Source of the DNA: Archangium violaceum Cb vi76
Lineage (GTDB): Bacteria; Myxococcota; Myxococcia; Myxococcales; Myxococcaceae
DNA: 59,106 bases
Reading direction: 5' to 3'
Assembly: GCF_000733295.1 (NCBI RefSeq)
Contig: NZ_JPMI01000010.1
Coordinates: forward strand, 1-59,106
Shown: positions 47,203 through 56,741 of the stretch, one piece after another
How the letters are laid out: each line of letters opens with the position of its first letter
Numbering within the stretch: the stretch's first letter is position 1
Notes under the pieces: generated by a model
The model's input: the letters and a program-made list of their open reading frames with translations, nothing else
Told to the model about the DNA's origin: nothing
Database searches by the model: none
Translations under genes and position numbers: made by a program

Positions 47203-48387
47203 ATGAGCTCACCGGCTTCCCGCAACAGGTTCCTCCCACCCCTCCTCCTGTCGGTGCTCCTGCACCTGCTGCTCGGAGTCTGGCTGTGGTCGACGGAACC
47301 GTCCTCGACGCCGGTGCGGCCCATGTCGACGACGTCGCACGCCGTGGAAGTGGAATTCCGCGAGGCACCGGCCTCCGTGCCCACGACTCCGCCGACGACT
47401 CCCGGAAGCAGGCCCCCGCCCATCTCGCGCATCAGGCGCCAGCGCCCACCTCCCCCTCCAGAGCCCATGACGAAGCCGCCGGAGCCTCCCGCTACGGGAA
47501 CAGCGAACCCGGCGGATGTGGCGGAGGTACGCCGTACACCCATCCTCTTGCCCTCATGGATGCAAGCGCCTGCCTCGACGGGCTCCCTGGCCGTGGCGCC
47601 GGAGCCCCGCGGGCGGACGTTGCGCCCGGGCGATCCCGAGCTGCGGCCGGAGTCCAACGCGGAGGCATCCGAACGGCTCACCGCCCGGTTGCAGGACTGG
47701 GCCGATGACGACACGGCCGGGGTGCGCGCCCAGGGCACCGGAGGCCATCCCTATCTGGGCGGAATGCGGGACTCGCTCGCGGAGGCCCTCGGGCACACCC
47801 CCGGTGGCAAGCCCAGGGAGCTCGGCGTCGACAATCCCATCGCGGGCCTGCTGAAGAACTACACGGAGGCCGCCGAGCAGTACGGCAAGACCGGAGGCCC
47901 GGGCATCACGCCCCCCTCCACGACGCCGCTGCACAGCGAGCAACTCGCGGCGCGCTTCCGGGACGAGGCCGCCGCCCAGGGGATGATCGCCTCCGCACAG
48001 GCGCTCGAGACACTCGATGCGATGGAGAAACGCGGCGCGCTCCTCACGGTCCAACTGGAGCTGCGCCACTCCCGCACGGGCGCCCTTCTCGGGTCGCGGC
48101 TCGCGGAGAGCTCCGGCAACCGCCTCTTCGATGCCTTCGTGCTCAAGGTGGTGCCCGCCTCCCTGGGAGAGCTGGCACCGCCCCCGCCGGAGGTGATGCG
48201 GAACAAGGAGGAGCTCAAGACCCGGTGGCTGGTCGAGGGCTGGCATCACCCGCCCAAGGCGTTGTCGCAGGCACTGGTGTCTTCCCTCGCCTCGGGTCAG
48301 CTCATGCTCCCCGTGGGGTTGCTCACCGCATCCCAGAACGAGGAGGCCGAGTTCGAATACCGGGTGCGCTTGAGCAAGCTCTACTGA
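47203..48387 (+). CDS. TonB-like protein with Pro-rich linker
   Basis: A 394-aa single-pass protein. The N-terminal TM (FLPPLLLSVLLHLLLGVWLW) is followed by a Pro-rich linker (about 60-130, PPPPPEPMTKPPEPP) and a soluble domain; the last ~110 residues (AMEKRGALLTVQLELRHSRTGALLGSRLAESSGNRLFDAFVLKVVPASLGELAPPPPE) read like a TonB-type domain. It may couple to an ExbBD-type motor, none of which is adjacent. Positions 47444-47475 match a 32-bp copy at 46289-46320. Confidence 0.75.
   Translation: MSSPASRNRFLPPLLLSVLLHLLLGVWLWSTEPSSTPVRPMSTTSHAVEVEFREAPASVPTTPPTTPGSRPPPISRIRRQRPPPPPEPMTKPPEPPATGTANPADVAEVRRTPILLPSWMQAPASTGSLAVAPEPRGRTLRPGDPELRPESNAEASERLTARLQDWADDDTAGVRAQGTGGHPYLGGMRDSLAEALGHTPGGKPRELGVDNPIAGLLKNYTEAAEQYGKTGGPGITPPSTTPLHSEQLAARFRDEAAAQGMIASAQALETLDAMEKRGALLTVQLELRHSRTGALLGSRLAESSGNRLFDAFVLKVVPASLGELAPPPPEVMRNKEELKTRWLVEGWHHPPKALSQALVSSLASGQLMLPVGLLTASQNEEAEFEYRVRLSKLY
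47444..47475 (+). repeat. 32-bp direct repeat, copy 2 (within the TonB-like gene)
   Basis: Identical to 46289-46320, 1155 bp apart and in the same orientation. Here it encodes the Pro-rich linker (PPPPPEPMTK region). Confidence 0.85.
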
Positions 48388-48804
48388 CACGCAGCCCTTC
48401 GAGCGCCATCAACAGTTCGGAGAAGCGGCAGGATAGTCTGGGATGATGCATGGTCAGATGGCACATCGCGGCCTATGCCCACGTCAAAGGCGCCACGTCC
48501 AACCCCGACCTCGTTCCTCCCATCGTCACGGTGGGCAAGAACAATGGCTGGGGTGGCAGTACGACCCAGAGCATCGAGCGGTTGATGGCGGGGGTCTCGC
48601 CCGCTGAATCCGGGCAGCGGGAAGGCGCGGGCAATCCTTCACCACGTCAAAGGCCCCTGAAGATGGGGAAGGAGCAGCGCCTCCCTGACCGTGTCCTCCC
48701 ATCCTTCCCATGCTCCGCCTCCCCTCCTATATTTCCTGAGCCTCCAAGAGGAGCACTTCGCCTTCGAGGGTAGGTTGGCACGCGCCAGGAAAGAGCCTTC
48801 TCCG
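48388..48804. other. Intergenic region without a supported gene
   Basis: About 415 bp. A short plus-strand frame at 48450-48773 is open but has no recognisable content, no Shine-Dalgarno, and Pro/Arg/Ser composition like random GC-rich DNA. It may be a remnant; nothing else was found. Confidence 0.5.
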
Positions 48805-49866
48805 ATGCGGTACGGGCTCGTCGCGGCGGGCGCCTTGCTCCTGCTGCTGGGGCTGCTCCTGGCCCTCGCGTCCGGCGGCACGGATGGGCGAAGGGCCTCC
48901 GCGAAGACGCGGGCCGCCGGTACGGGCCCGGACTCCTCCGCGCCGGTCCTGGCGGCCCATGAGCGCGGCGTGGTGCGCGGGTGGGTCCAGGATGCCCGGG
49001 GCCTGCCCGTGGCGGCCCGGGTGCTCGCCTTCGAGGGCGCCTTCGAGGTGGAGGGGCTGCTCCCCCAGGCGCGCTATGGCGTGTGGGCCCGCGCGGCGGG
49101 TCATGGCCCGCGGGGGGTGCTCGTCGCCGCGTCCCGGCCCGTCACCGTGATGCTGCCCTGCGCGCTGCGCGTGGAGGGCCGGGTGCTCGAGCGTGGCATC
49201 GCGGCGTCAGGGGCCCGGGTCTGGCCGCGCGGAGGCGGGCCGGAGGCGCGGGCCGACGGCGCGGGGCACTTCGTGCTGGAGGGGCTCGACTGCAGCGGGC
49301 GCACCGAGCTGCTCGCCCAGAGCGCCACGGGCGTGGGCGAGCGGGCCCTCGAGCCACTGAGCGAGGACACCTCGGGGTTCGACATCTCGCTGGAGACGGC
49401 GGGCGGGCTCCGCGTCCGGGTGGTGGAGGAGCGCTCGGGCCGGCTGCTCGAGGGCGCGAGCGTCCAGTCTCCGGCCGCACCGGAGGTCATCTGGCGCGAG
49501 GAGGACGTGGGGCGCTTCCGGGCCGCGGCGCTGATGCCGGGCTCCCATGCCCTCCTCGTCCGGGCACCGGGCCATGGGGCCGTGCAGCGGGTCCTCGAGG
49601 TTCGCGCGGGCGCCGAGACAGAAGTCGAGCTCGCGCTGCCGCCGGAGAGCGTGCTCGCGGGCCGCATCCTGGGACCCGAGGGGCTGGGGATGCGGGGCGC
49701 GCGGCTCCACTTCCTGGGGCCAGGGCTGAGCGGGGGGGAGGTGGTGCTCACGGGCGCGGAGGGACGCTTCGAGGTGCGTGGGCTCGCGGAGGACACGTAT
49801 GAGCTGCGCGTCGAGCATCCGGGGTACCTCTCCGTGACGCGAGAGCTCCGGCTGCCGCGGAACGGT
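48805..49866 (+). pseudogene. Carboxypeptidase-regulatory-like (CarboxypepD_reg) domain protein, 3' end lost
   Basis: Starts MRYGLVAAGALLLLLGLLLALASGG, a signal or TM anchor, then repeated Ig-like/carboxypeptidase-regulatory domains (RGWVQDARGLPVAARVLAFEG; VLAGRILGPEGLGMRGARLHFLG; GAEGRFEVRGLAEDTYELRVEHPGYLSVTRELRLPRN). Homologous sequence stops near 49860-49866, exactly where a reverse-strand PhoD fragment begins. The frame stays open to 50601 across the junction, but the tail is antisense to PhoD and is not a natural domain. Either a remnant or a chimeric gene. Confidence 0.75.
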
Positions 49867-50463
49867 GGGGTCCGCCAGCGTCGTGTTGAACTCCATGATG
49901 CCGAAGCTGTACTCGGCGGGCGTGCTGGGCGAACCGATTCCGGAGGAGATCAGCTCGTACAGGGGGTAGCCCCCCGCGGGGGTTCTATCCGTGAGCAGAC
50001 TCCGGTGGATGTCACCCGTCACGAAGAGCACGCCTCCAATCTTGTTGGCGGTGATGAAATCGAAGAGCGCCTGCCGCTGGGTTCCCCAGCAGCTGTTGCC
50101 CAGGGTGGAGCCATTCACGATCACCTTGAAGGTGGCGTTGGAGGCCAGCAGCTCGCTCTTGAGCCAGCTGAACTGCGTGGAGCCATACATCTTCGGCGAA
50201 TACCCCGAGGGCATGGACCTGGGGCAGTCGCGGCCCCAGCGGTCATCCATCATGAAGAACGCCACGCGGCCCCAGCTGAACTGGTGGTAGATGCCGTCGC
50301 CGGCGAACGGGGGGTGGGGATAGAGCTCCGCGTACGCCGCGCGGGCCACGTCCTTCTGGGCGAAGGTGCCATCCTCGTCGTTCGGGCCATAGTCGTGGTC
50401 ATCCCAGATGGCGAAGGTCGGGAAGGCGCGGAAGACGTTGGTGAACTGCGGCACGGCGCGCTG
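49864..50463 (-). pseudogene. Fragment of a PhoD-like alkaline phosphatase (metallophosphoesterase)
   Basis: On the minus strand: QRAVPQFTNVFRAFPTFAIWDDHDYGPND, HQFSWGRVAFFMMDDRW, NGSTLGN and GVLFVTGDIHRS are the core of PhoD-type phosphatases, with the metal ligands in DDHD and GDIH. An in-frame stop lies just upstream (50464-50466) and about 200 N-terminal residues are missing; the C-terminus ends at the junction near 49864 after FNTTLADPT. So both ends are lost. Not expected to be functional. Confidence 0.8.
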
Positions 50464-50555
50464 CTACGACTCCCTCCACCACCCCCAGATGGCCCCCCAA
50501 CAGCATCAGCACGTCCCGAAGCCGAAGCGCTGAGGACGCGCTCACGGCCCCTTGG

Positions 50556-50585
50556 TTGCAACATCCAGGCACCCGTCTCTACGAT
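50556..50585 (+). promoter_or_regulatory. Possible promoter of the MYXO-CTERM/kinase operon
   Basis: TTGCAA (50556-50561) and TACGAT (50580-50585) with 18-bp spacing, 54 bp before the ATG at 50639. Partial matches only. Confidence 0.35.
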
Positions 50586-50638
50586 GGTAGCCCCCCGCTG
50601 AGCAGACTCGTGCTGCCTGGCGCTCCCCGGACCGAACG

Positions 50639-52549
50639 ATGAACCAGGCACAGAGCCGTCGTCTCCGCACGAACTGTCTGCTGCTGCTTCCATTGCTGGT
50701 GGTCGGCACGCCCCTGCTCTCCGTGGCGGCGACCATCCTCCCCGCCACCGCCACGACCCACTTCGCGCTCGAGGGTCTGAGCACAGGCGCGCCCGTGCCG
50801 GCGGGTGTGGCACTCCGCGTGACGGTGAAAGCGATGACCGTGTCGGGCACCGTCGATCCGGAGTACGCCGGCACCATCCGGTTCTCCTCCACGGCACGTC
50901 GCGCGCTGCTGCCGGCCGATTACACCTTCAACCCTTCCGTGGACCGCGGCACGAAGGAGTTCCTCGTCACGCTCTACTCGTATGGCCCGTGCGAGGTGCT
51001 GGTCCAGGACATCAACACCCCCGCCATCAAATCCCACGTCCCGAGTATCTCCGTGGAGCCTGGTCCACCCGTGCGCTTCAACGTCGCTCTCGACTCGGCG
51101 ACGGTCGCCGGCTCCACCTACACACTCCAGGTGCTCCCCGTGGACGAGGCCGGCAACCGCACCCACTACACCGGCCGGGTGCACTTCGAGACGACCGTTC
51201 TCCGGGCGGCTCTCCCACCTGACACGGACGTCTCCTTCACCGCCGAGCAGGAGACGCCGCTGGAGTTCCCCGTCGCCTTCTCGAGCGCCGCTCCGGACCC
51301 CAAGACCCTCACCGTCACGGATGTGACGGGCCAGAAACTCTCGGGGAGTGCCTCCACCGTGGTCAGCGCCGGCCCGTTCTCTCACGTGAAGCTGTCCACC
51401 ACCGCCCCGGACCCGGCGCCGACCTGCTCGGAGACGACGCTCGTGCTCGAGGCCGTGGACGCCTGGGACAATCCCGTGACGGAAGTACCCACCACCCCGG
51501 TGACGCTCTGCGCGGCATCGGGCAGTTCGGCCGCCTTCGTCAAAAGCACCCTCGAGCGGTCGGCGTACTCCCCCCCATGTGTCACGGGCATCCTGGCGGG
51601 CACCGCGCAGGTGGTCTGGAAGGACACGAAGCAAGAGGACGTCGAGTTCACCGTCTCCGGCCTCGCCACCAAGGCACCGCTCACCCTCCACTTCAAGGCG
51701 GGGATTCCCAGCGCTGAAACCTCGAGCTTCTCGTTCAGCGAGAGCACCCTGGAGCCCGCTCCGCTGCTCATCCGAAGTGGACAGCTCACCGCCCAGCTCA
51801 CCCTGCGTGACCAGTGTGGAGACCCGGTGACGCTGCCCGCGGACAAGCGCCTCTCCTTCGCGGCCCATCCGCCCCTGGCCGTCACCTCGCCCGTCGAGGA
51901 CGCTCCGGGCAAGTGGAAGACTTCCGTCAGCCTGCCCGAGTGCCCCACCAGTCCATCGGAGATCCTGGCCGTCTGGCCGCTCATCAACGACGAAGTGCTG
52001 AAGTCGAGCGGCAAGCAGGTCAAGCGGTACGTCCTGCCGCAGTGCTCGACCGTCGCGAAGCTCTCGGTGCTGACCTCGGCGGACAGCCTGGTGGCCGAGC
52101 CCGGCGAGGTGGTCGAGTTCGAGGTGCAGGTGTCGACCGAGGGTGAAGTGACCGTGACGGGCGGCGTGCTGATGCTGGAATCCCAGGGCATGACGGTGAT
52201 GGGGGTGAGCACCAGCGGCCAGGCCCTACCGGTCAAGGGAAAAGGATTCGAGCTCCCGGAGTTGAGCAAGGACTCGCCGCTGACGGTCAAGGTCACCGCC
52301 CAGACGACGACCCAGCTCGACCAGACGGTGAGCACGAAGGTCTGGGTCGTGGGCCCGGAGGGAACCCTGCTCACCCAGAAGGAGCTCGTGGACTTCGAAC
52401 AAAAGGACCTGGGTGTAGACGTCGGGTGCGGTTGCCAGACCGGCGGACTCCCGGGTCAGCTCGTCACCTGGCTGGCCCTGCTCGGGGTGGCATCGCGCCC
52501 CCGGGGTGGATTGCGTAGACTGCGACGAAGCGAAAGGATCGACCCCTAG
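50639..52549 (+). CDS. Exported Ig-like-domain protein with MYXO-CTERM-like sorting signal
   Basis: A 636-aa exported protein. Signal peptide around MNQAQSRRLRTNCLLLLPLLVVGTPLL. The body is a string of Ig-like domains (VTVKAMTVSGTVDPEYAGTIRFSSTA; LQVLPVDEAGNRTHYTGRVHFETT; LEAVDAWDNPVTEVPTTPVTL; the last about 480-590). The C-terminus has GCGCQTGG, a hydrophobic stretch (QLVTWLALLGVAS) and an Arg-rich end, the tripartite pattern (Cys motif, TM, basic tail) of MYXO-CTERM, which targets proteins to the cell surface by myxosortase. First gene of an operon with 5 bp to the next. Confidence 0.8.
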   Translation: MNQAQSRRLRTNCLLLLPLLVVGTPLLSVAATILPATATTHFALEGLSTGAPVPAGVALRVTVKAMTVSGTVDPEYAGTIRFSSTARRALLPADYTFNPSVDRGTKEFLVTLYSYGPCEVLVQDINTPAIKSHVPSISVEPGPPVRFNVALDSATVAGSTYTLQVLPVDEAGNRTHYTGRVHFETTVLRAALPPDTDVSFTAEQETPLEFPVAFSSAAPDPKTLTVTDVTGQKLSGSASTVVSAGPFSHVKLSTTAPDPAPTCSETTLVLEAVDAWDNPVTEVPTTPVTLCAASGSSAAFVKSTLERSAYSPPCVTGILAGTAQVVWKDTKQEDVEFTVSGLATKAPLTLHFKAGIPSAETSSFSFSESTLEPAPLLIRSGQLTAQLTLRDQCGDPVTLPADKRLSFAAHPPLAVTSPVEDAPGKWKTSVSLPECPTSPSEILAVWPLINDEVLKSSGKQVKRYVLPQCSTVAKLSVLTSADSLVAEPGEVVEFEVQVSTEGEVTVTGGVLMLESQGMTVMGVSTSGQALPVKGKGFELPELSKDSPLTVKVTAQTTTQLDQTVSTKVWVVGPEGTLLTQKELVDFEQKDLGVDVGCGCQTGGLPGQLVTWLALLGVASRPRGGLRRLRRSERIDP

Positions 52550-52554
52550 GCGTC

Positions 52555-53991
52555 ATGGCGGCAGCGACTCTCACTCTTCTGGTTCTGACCATGACGGGTC
52601 AGGCTGTCGCGCTGCGTTCCGACAAGCCTTTCGTCACCTCCGAGGACACCGCGCGGCTCGAGCTCAGCGTGCTCGATGAGGCGGGCCAGCCGCTGAGTGA
52701 CGCGCAGGTCTCACTGAGCGTCAACACCGGCTCCGTCACCGAGCCCACTCCCGCGCGGGACGGCACGTTCCACGCCACCTACCGGCCGCCCTCGAAGCAA
52801 GGCCCCCTGGTGGCCCTGTTCCATGCGACGGTGAAGCGGGGAACCCGCGGTTCCGGGGCGTGGCTCGCCCTGCCCGTCCACGGTCCCTACTCGCTCCGGG
52901 TCAAGGCGCCGCCCCGGTCGCGGGTGCAGGTCTCGGTGGGGGCCGCCTCCTACGGGCCCGTGGTCGCGGCCGCCAGCGGAGAGGCCGTGGTGCCGGTCCT
53001 GCTTCCGCCCGGCGTCACGAGCGCGCAGGTGACCATCATCGAGCGCTCGCGCAAGAGCCGCACGCAGACCGTGCCGCTCCCCGAGCCCAGGTTCCCCCGC
53101 GTCCAACTCGTGGCGATGGAGGCTCCGATCCAGGGGCGGCCCGTCCGGCTGCAGGGATTCGTCGTGGATGACAGCGGCAACCCCGCCGTCGCGCTCCCGC
53201 CCCTCGCCGTGAGCGCCGAGCAGGGCACGCTCGGCCCCATCGAAGCGAAGGAGGGCGGCGTCTTCGAGCTCCCCTTCACCGCCTCCACCACGAGCACGGC
53301 TCCGGTGAACATCTCCGCTTCACCGATCGACGAGAGCGAGCGCTCGTTCACACTCCAGGTCGAGCCTCGTCCGGCGTCACCCGGCGGACCGGCGCGGCCG
53401 GATTCCCCCGAGCTGGTTGCATCCCCCGGGCAGCCCCCGCCTTCCCAGTGGTCGCCCTGGCAGCCCACGCTGGGCGCCTTCCTGTTCGTGCACAGCAACG
53501 CCGCCCGGTCCAATGGCGCGGGACTCCAGCTCGAGGGCGCGCTCCGGCTCGCCACGCTGCCCGTGGAGGCGCTGGTGCAGGTCGAATTGCGCGGCAACAC
53601 CACGGTGAGCACGACCCTCGCGGCGGACGGACCGAACCCGGTCACCAAGACGTTCACCCTCGGCGGTGGAGCCCTCCGGCTCGGGGCCCGCTGGAGCCAC
53701 CCGGTCCTGTCTCGGGGCCTGCTCTTCGCGGACGCGAGCGCGGGCCTCCTGCACATGCGGGGCGACCTGGAGCTGAAGAGCAATGAAGACACCGTCACCC
53801 AGGAGCTCCGCTCGACGGGTCTCGACGTGACGGTGGGAGCCGGGTTCGCCTGGAGGCTGGGCCCGGGCCGCGTGGCCGGACAGGTGCAGTGGGGCTACGC
53901 GCCGGGAAGCCAGCAGGTGAGCGGTAACCTGGGTGGATTGTCTCTCGGAGTCGGCTACCAGCTCACGCTCGGAGGGGGGCCGCGCCCATGA
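52555..53991 (+). CDS. Exported protein with Ig-like domains and beta-barrel C-terminus
   Basis: A 478-aa exported protein (N-terminal hydrophobic segment AATLTLLVLTMTGQAVA). The first ~290 residues are two or three bacterial Ig-like domains (LELSVLDEAGQPLSDAQVSLSVN; RLQGFVVDDSGNPAVAL). From ~310 a beta-barrel follows (ALRLATLPVEALVQVELRG..., GALRLGARWSHPVLSRGLLFADASAGLLHM, TVGAGFAWRLGPGRVAGQVQWGYAP, GLSLGVGYQLTL), an outer-membrane barrel. Its ATGA overlaps the next gene. Confidence 0.75.
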   Translation: MAAATLTLLVLTMTGQAVALRSDKPFVTSEDTARLELSVLDEAGQPLSDAQVSLSVNTGSVTEPTPARDGTFHATYRPPSKQGPLVALFHATVKRGTRGSGAWLALPVHGPYSLRVKAPPRSRVQVSVGAASYGPVVAAASGEAVVPVLLPPGVTSAQVTIIERSRKSRTQTVPLPEPRFPRVQLVAMEAPIQGRPVRLQGFVVDDSGNPAVALPPLAVSAEQGTLGPIEAKEGGVFELPFTASTTSTAPVNISASPIDESERSFTLQVEPRPASPGGPARPDSPELVASPGQPPPSQWSPWQPTLGAFLFVHSNAARSNGAGLQLEGALRLATLPVEALVQVELRGNTTVSTTLAADGPNPVTKTFTLGGGALRLGARWSHPVLSRGLLFADASAGLLHMRGDLELKSNEDTVTQELRSTGLDVTVGAGFAWRLGPGRVAGQVQWGYAPGSQQVSGNLGGLSLGVGYQLTLGGGPRP

Positions 53992-54815
53992 GACCGTACG
54001 CGATGACCCTCGTGCTCGCGCTGCTGAGCACTGGCGCCCTGGCCGCCGCGCCCTCGCCGGAGACATCCGGGACGGTGTGGATCACCCTGCGGCCCCACCC
54101 TTCCCTGCCGCTGAAGAGCCCGCGCATCCAGGCCGGTGGCAAGGACGCCATCGCCGTGGGGCAGGCGTTCCGCGTGGAGGGGCTCGCCTCGGGCCAGGTG
54201 GCCATCACCGCCTCGGCCGAGGGCTATCAACCCGTGGAGCGCAAGGTGCTCGTGCCCCCGGGAGGCCAGGCCAGTGTGTTCCTGCCGCTCGAGCGCATCC
54301 CAGGCCCCGGCACCGTGAAGGGCCGGCTCCTGTGGGAACAGGGCAATGAGGGCACGAAGGTGCCCGTGGCCAATATCGAGGTGCGGCTCGGCGGTCAGGT
54401 GGTCGCCCGGAGCGATGCGGACGGCTTCTTCGTGGTGCCCCAGGCGGGCCCGGGCCCCGTCACCTTGAAGCTCGCCGGCACCGGAGTCCGGCCGCAGGAG
54501 GAGGTGGTGGTCGTGCCCTCCCATGGCGAGGCCTCGGTGGAGGTCATCCTGCAGAAGGGCTCGGAGGTACGGGCCTGGTTACGCGGGCGCGTGCGCTCCA
54601 CCCGGGGGCGCCCCGTCCTGGCCACCCTGCGTGTCGAGGAGGCCGGGCTCCGCGCTCGCACCCGCGCGACGGGAGACTTCGAGTTCCGCCTGCCCGCGGG
54701 CCGCTATCACGTCACCTTCGAGGCACGCGGCTATGTGCCGCAGACGAAGGTGGTGGACGTGGGCGCTGGAGATCAGGCGCTGTTCTACGTGGATCTGTCA
54801 CCTCTGGAGAATTGA
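53988..54815 (+). CDS. Carboxypeptidase-regulatory-like domain protein
   Basis: A 275-aa exported protein (signal RPYAMTLVLALLSTGALAAAP). Three CarboxypepD_reg/PEGA-type domains: VWITLRPHPSLPLKSPRIQAGG with VAITASAEGYQPVERKVLVPPGG; NIEVRLGGQVVARSDADGFFVVPQAG; RGRPVLATLRVEEAGLRAR with YHVTFEARGYVPQTKVVDVGAGDQ. Such modules bind proteins or glycans on the surface. Overlaps its predecessor by 4 bp; 3 bp before the FecR gene. Confidence 0.8.
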   Translation: MRPYAMTLVLALLSTGALAAAPSPETSGTVWITLRPHPSLPLKSPRIQAGGKDAIAVGQAFRVEGLASGQVAITASAEGYQPVERKVLVPPGGQASVFLPLERIPGPGTVKGRLLWEQGNEGTKVPVANIEVRLGGQVVARSDADGFFVVPQAGPGPVTLKLAGTGVRPQEEVVVVPSHGEASVEVILQKGSEVRAWLRGRVRSTRGRPVLATLRVEEAGLRARTRATGDFEFRLPAGRYHVTFEARGYVPQTKVVDVGAGDQALFYVDLSPLEN

Positions 54816-54818
54816 GCC

Positions 54819-56741
54819 GTGCGCGTCCTCTCCCTCACGCTCCCGCTGCTCCTGCTCCTCCTGGGGGGATGCGGAGGGTGTGACAAGAAGCCCCCCGCGG
54901 GACCCGGCGCGCCGGAACTGGCGAAGCTCATCCAGCTCCAGGGCCAGGTCATGGTGAAGCAGGATGCGGCCTCCCGCCCCGGCCGCGTGGACGAGCCGCT
55001 CTACCCGGGAGAGACCGTGGTGACCGGTCCCGGGAGCACCGCGCGCGTGCGCTACATCAATGGCGTCGAGGTGGAGGTGGCCGAGAACAGCCGCTTCCGG
55101 GTGAACGGCGCGCCGGGAGCGCTCACCCTCGAGCTGGAGGAAGGAAGGATCGTCTCGACCGCGCCGAAGGCCGGCGGCAACGGGCTCACCGTCACGGGCC
55201 GCTTCGGCCGGGCGGAGCTGGTCACCGCGTCGGAGATGGTGTTCGACCTGCGCGAGGAGGATCCCAAGCTGACGCTCCAGTACGGCGACATCCGCGTGAT
55301 CGATCCGCGGGGCCAGCCCATACAGGTCGTGGCGGGCGAGGAGCTCGCGCTCTCGCTCGGCAAGCCCAGGCAAGCCCCGCTGGCCGTGGTCGCGGAGGAG
55401 ATCGTCTTCACCCTCAAGCCCCAGGGCGGCAAGGCCCGCGTGCGTGGCGCCCAGGACACCGCCTTCGCCGACGTGGCCCCTGATCAGAGCCAGGAGCTCG
55501 GTCGCGGCGCGGCGTTCGAGATCCCCGCCAACGCCAGTGCCCGCCTGTCCTCCAGGTCGCTGCAGGTGAGCCTCGCCGGGGACACCGCCGGGACGCTCCA
55601 GGAGGCCTCCCGGCGGGGAGACCAGAGCTCCTACACGCTGCAGCTCAGCCGCGGAAAGGCGCGGCTCCTGTTCGGCACGGGCAAGCAGTCGCTGAAGCTG
55701 ACGGACGCTCGCGGTGAGATCGAACTCAAGGTCTCCGAGCAGAGCACGCTCTCCATCAGCAATCCCGAGGCAGGCGCCACCGTCACCGTCCTCGCCGGGC
55801 AGGCCGAGCTGGTGGCCGATGGAAAGACGACCCTCCTCAAGGCGGGCGAAGGAGTACGCCGCGCCTCGGAGTCTCCACAGGCCGAGCAGGCCTCGGCACC
55901 CCTGCTCGTGCTGCCCCCGGATGCGAAGGGCGCGCGCGTGTTCACCGACGGGCCCGGCGAGGCGGGGATCCAGGTTCCCTCCGCGTCCGGAGCGCCCCTC
56001 CGGGTGGAGGTGGCGGAGGAGTCCTCCTTCCGGGAGCCGCTGCTCGCGGGGCGCGCGGGAGCGGACCCGGTGCGAGTCGAATCGCCGGCCCGGGGCGAGC
56101 TGCACTGGCGCTTCCTCGGTGAGGACGGGAACGTGCGCGCACAGGGCTCGGCCCGGTTCCAGCCGGATCGCGGCCGCTCCGCGCTGGCGGACTCGAACCC
56201 GAGGGCCGAGGTGCTCGAGACCGGGCTCAAGGCCACGATCTACTTCCAGAGCGCGGTGCCCTCGCTGCACTTCAGCTTCGAGCCCCGGCCGGGGGCGCGC
56301 TCGTATCAGCTGCGCGTCTACCGCGCCGCCGACGTCCAGAAGCCGCTCCTGCAGCGGGTGACGAACCAGAACCAGTACAGCCTGGAGCCCGGCACGCTCG
56401 GCGAGGGGCGCTACCTCTGGTACGTGGCGGCGCTCGGCCCTGGGGGAGACGAGCTGGCGGGCGGCCGGATGAACAAGCTGGAGCTGGTGTATGACAACGA
56501 GCGCAGGGGGCTGGCGCTCAGCCGTCCCCGCCCGGGAGAGCGTGTCGGACGCGAGGGGGTTCCGGTGGAGGGCGTGGTCCCCCGCAGCTCCCGGCTCTTC
56601 CTCAATGGGCAGGCGATGAAGCTCGACGCCAAGGGCCGCTTCTCCCAGCGCCTGGCTCCCACGGAGACACTGGTGTTCCGCCTCGTCTCGGGTCAAGACG
56701 AGGCATACTGGATCCGAACTCTCCGGAAAGCTCGGCCATGA
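54819..56741 (+). CDS. FecR-domain lipoprotein
   Basis: A 640-aa exported lipoprotein. Signal peptide and lipobox LLLLGGCGG (GTG start at 54819). A FecR-like domain lies at about 30-130 (LYPGETVVTGPGSTARVRYINGVEVEVAENSRFRVNG), and again at ~210-320, followed by beta-rich domains and a C-terminal domain with GRYLWYVAALGPGGDELAGGRMNKLELVYDN. FecR domains sense or bind signals in the periplasm. Its TGA overlaps the kinase ATG (ATGA), so the pair is coupled. Confidence 0.85.
   Translation: MRVLSLTLPLLLLLLGGCGGCDKKPPAGPGAPELAKLIQLQGQVMVKQDAASRPGRVDEPLYPGETVVTGPGSTARVRYINGVEVEVAENSRFRVNGAPGALTLELEEGRIVSTAPKAGGNGLTVTGRFGRAELVTASEMVFDLREEDPKLTLQYGDIRVIDPRGQPIQVVAGEELALSLGKPRQAPLAVVAEEIVFTLKPQGGKARVRGAQDTAFADVAPDQSQELGRGAAFEIPANASARLSSRSLQVSLAGDTAGTLQEASRRGDQSSYTLQLSRGKARLLFGTGKQSLKLTDARGEIELKVSEQSTLSISNPEAGATVTVLAGQAELVADGKTTLLKAGEGVRRASESPQAEQASAPLLVLPPDAKGARVFTDGPGEAGIQVPSASGAPLRVEVAEESSFREPLLAGRAGADPVRVESPARGELHWRFLGEDGNVRAQGSARFQPDRGRSALADSNPRAEVLETGLKATIYFQSAVPSLHFSFEPRPGARSYQLRVYRAADVQKPLLQRVTNQNQYSLEPGTLGEGRYLWYVAALGPGGDELAGGRMNKLELVYDNERRGLALSRPRPGERVGREGVPVEGVVPRSSRLFLNGQAMKLDAKGRFSQRLAPTETLVFRLVSGQDEAYWIRTLRKARP

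Noticed and set aside
48450-48773. A 107-aa ORF in the gap before the carboxypeptidase-like gene
   Set aside because: No Shine-Dalgarno, no recognised domain and composition of random GC-rich DNA.
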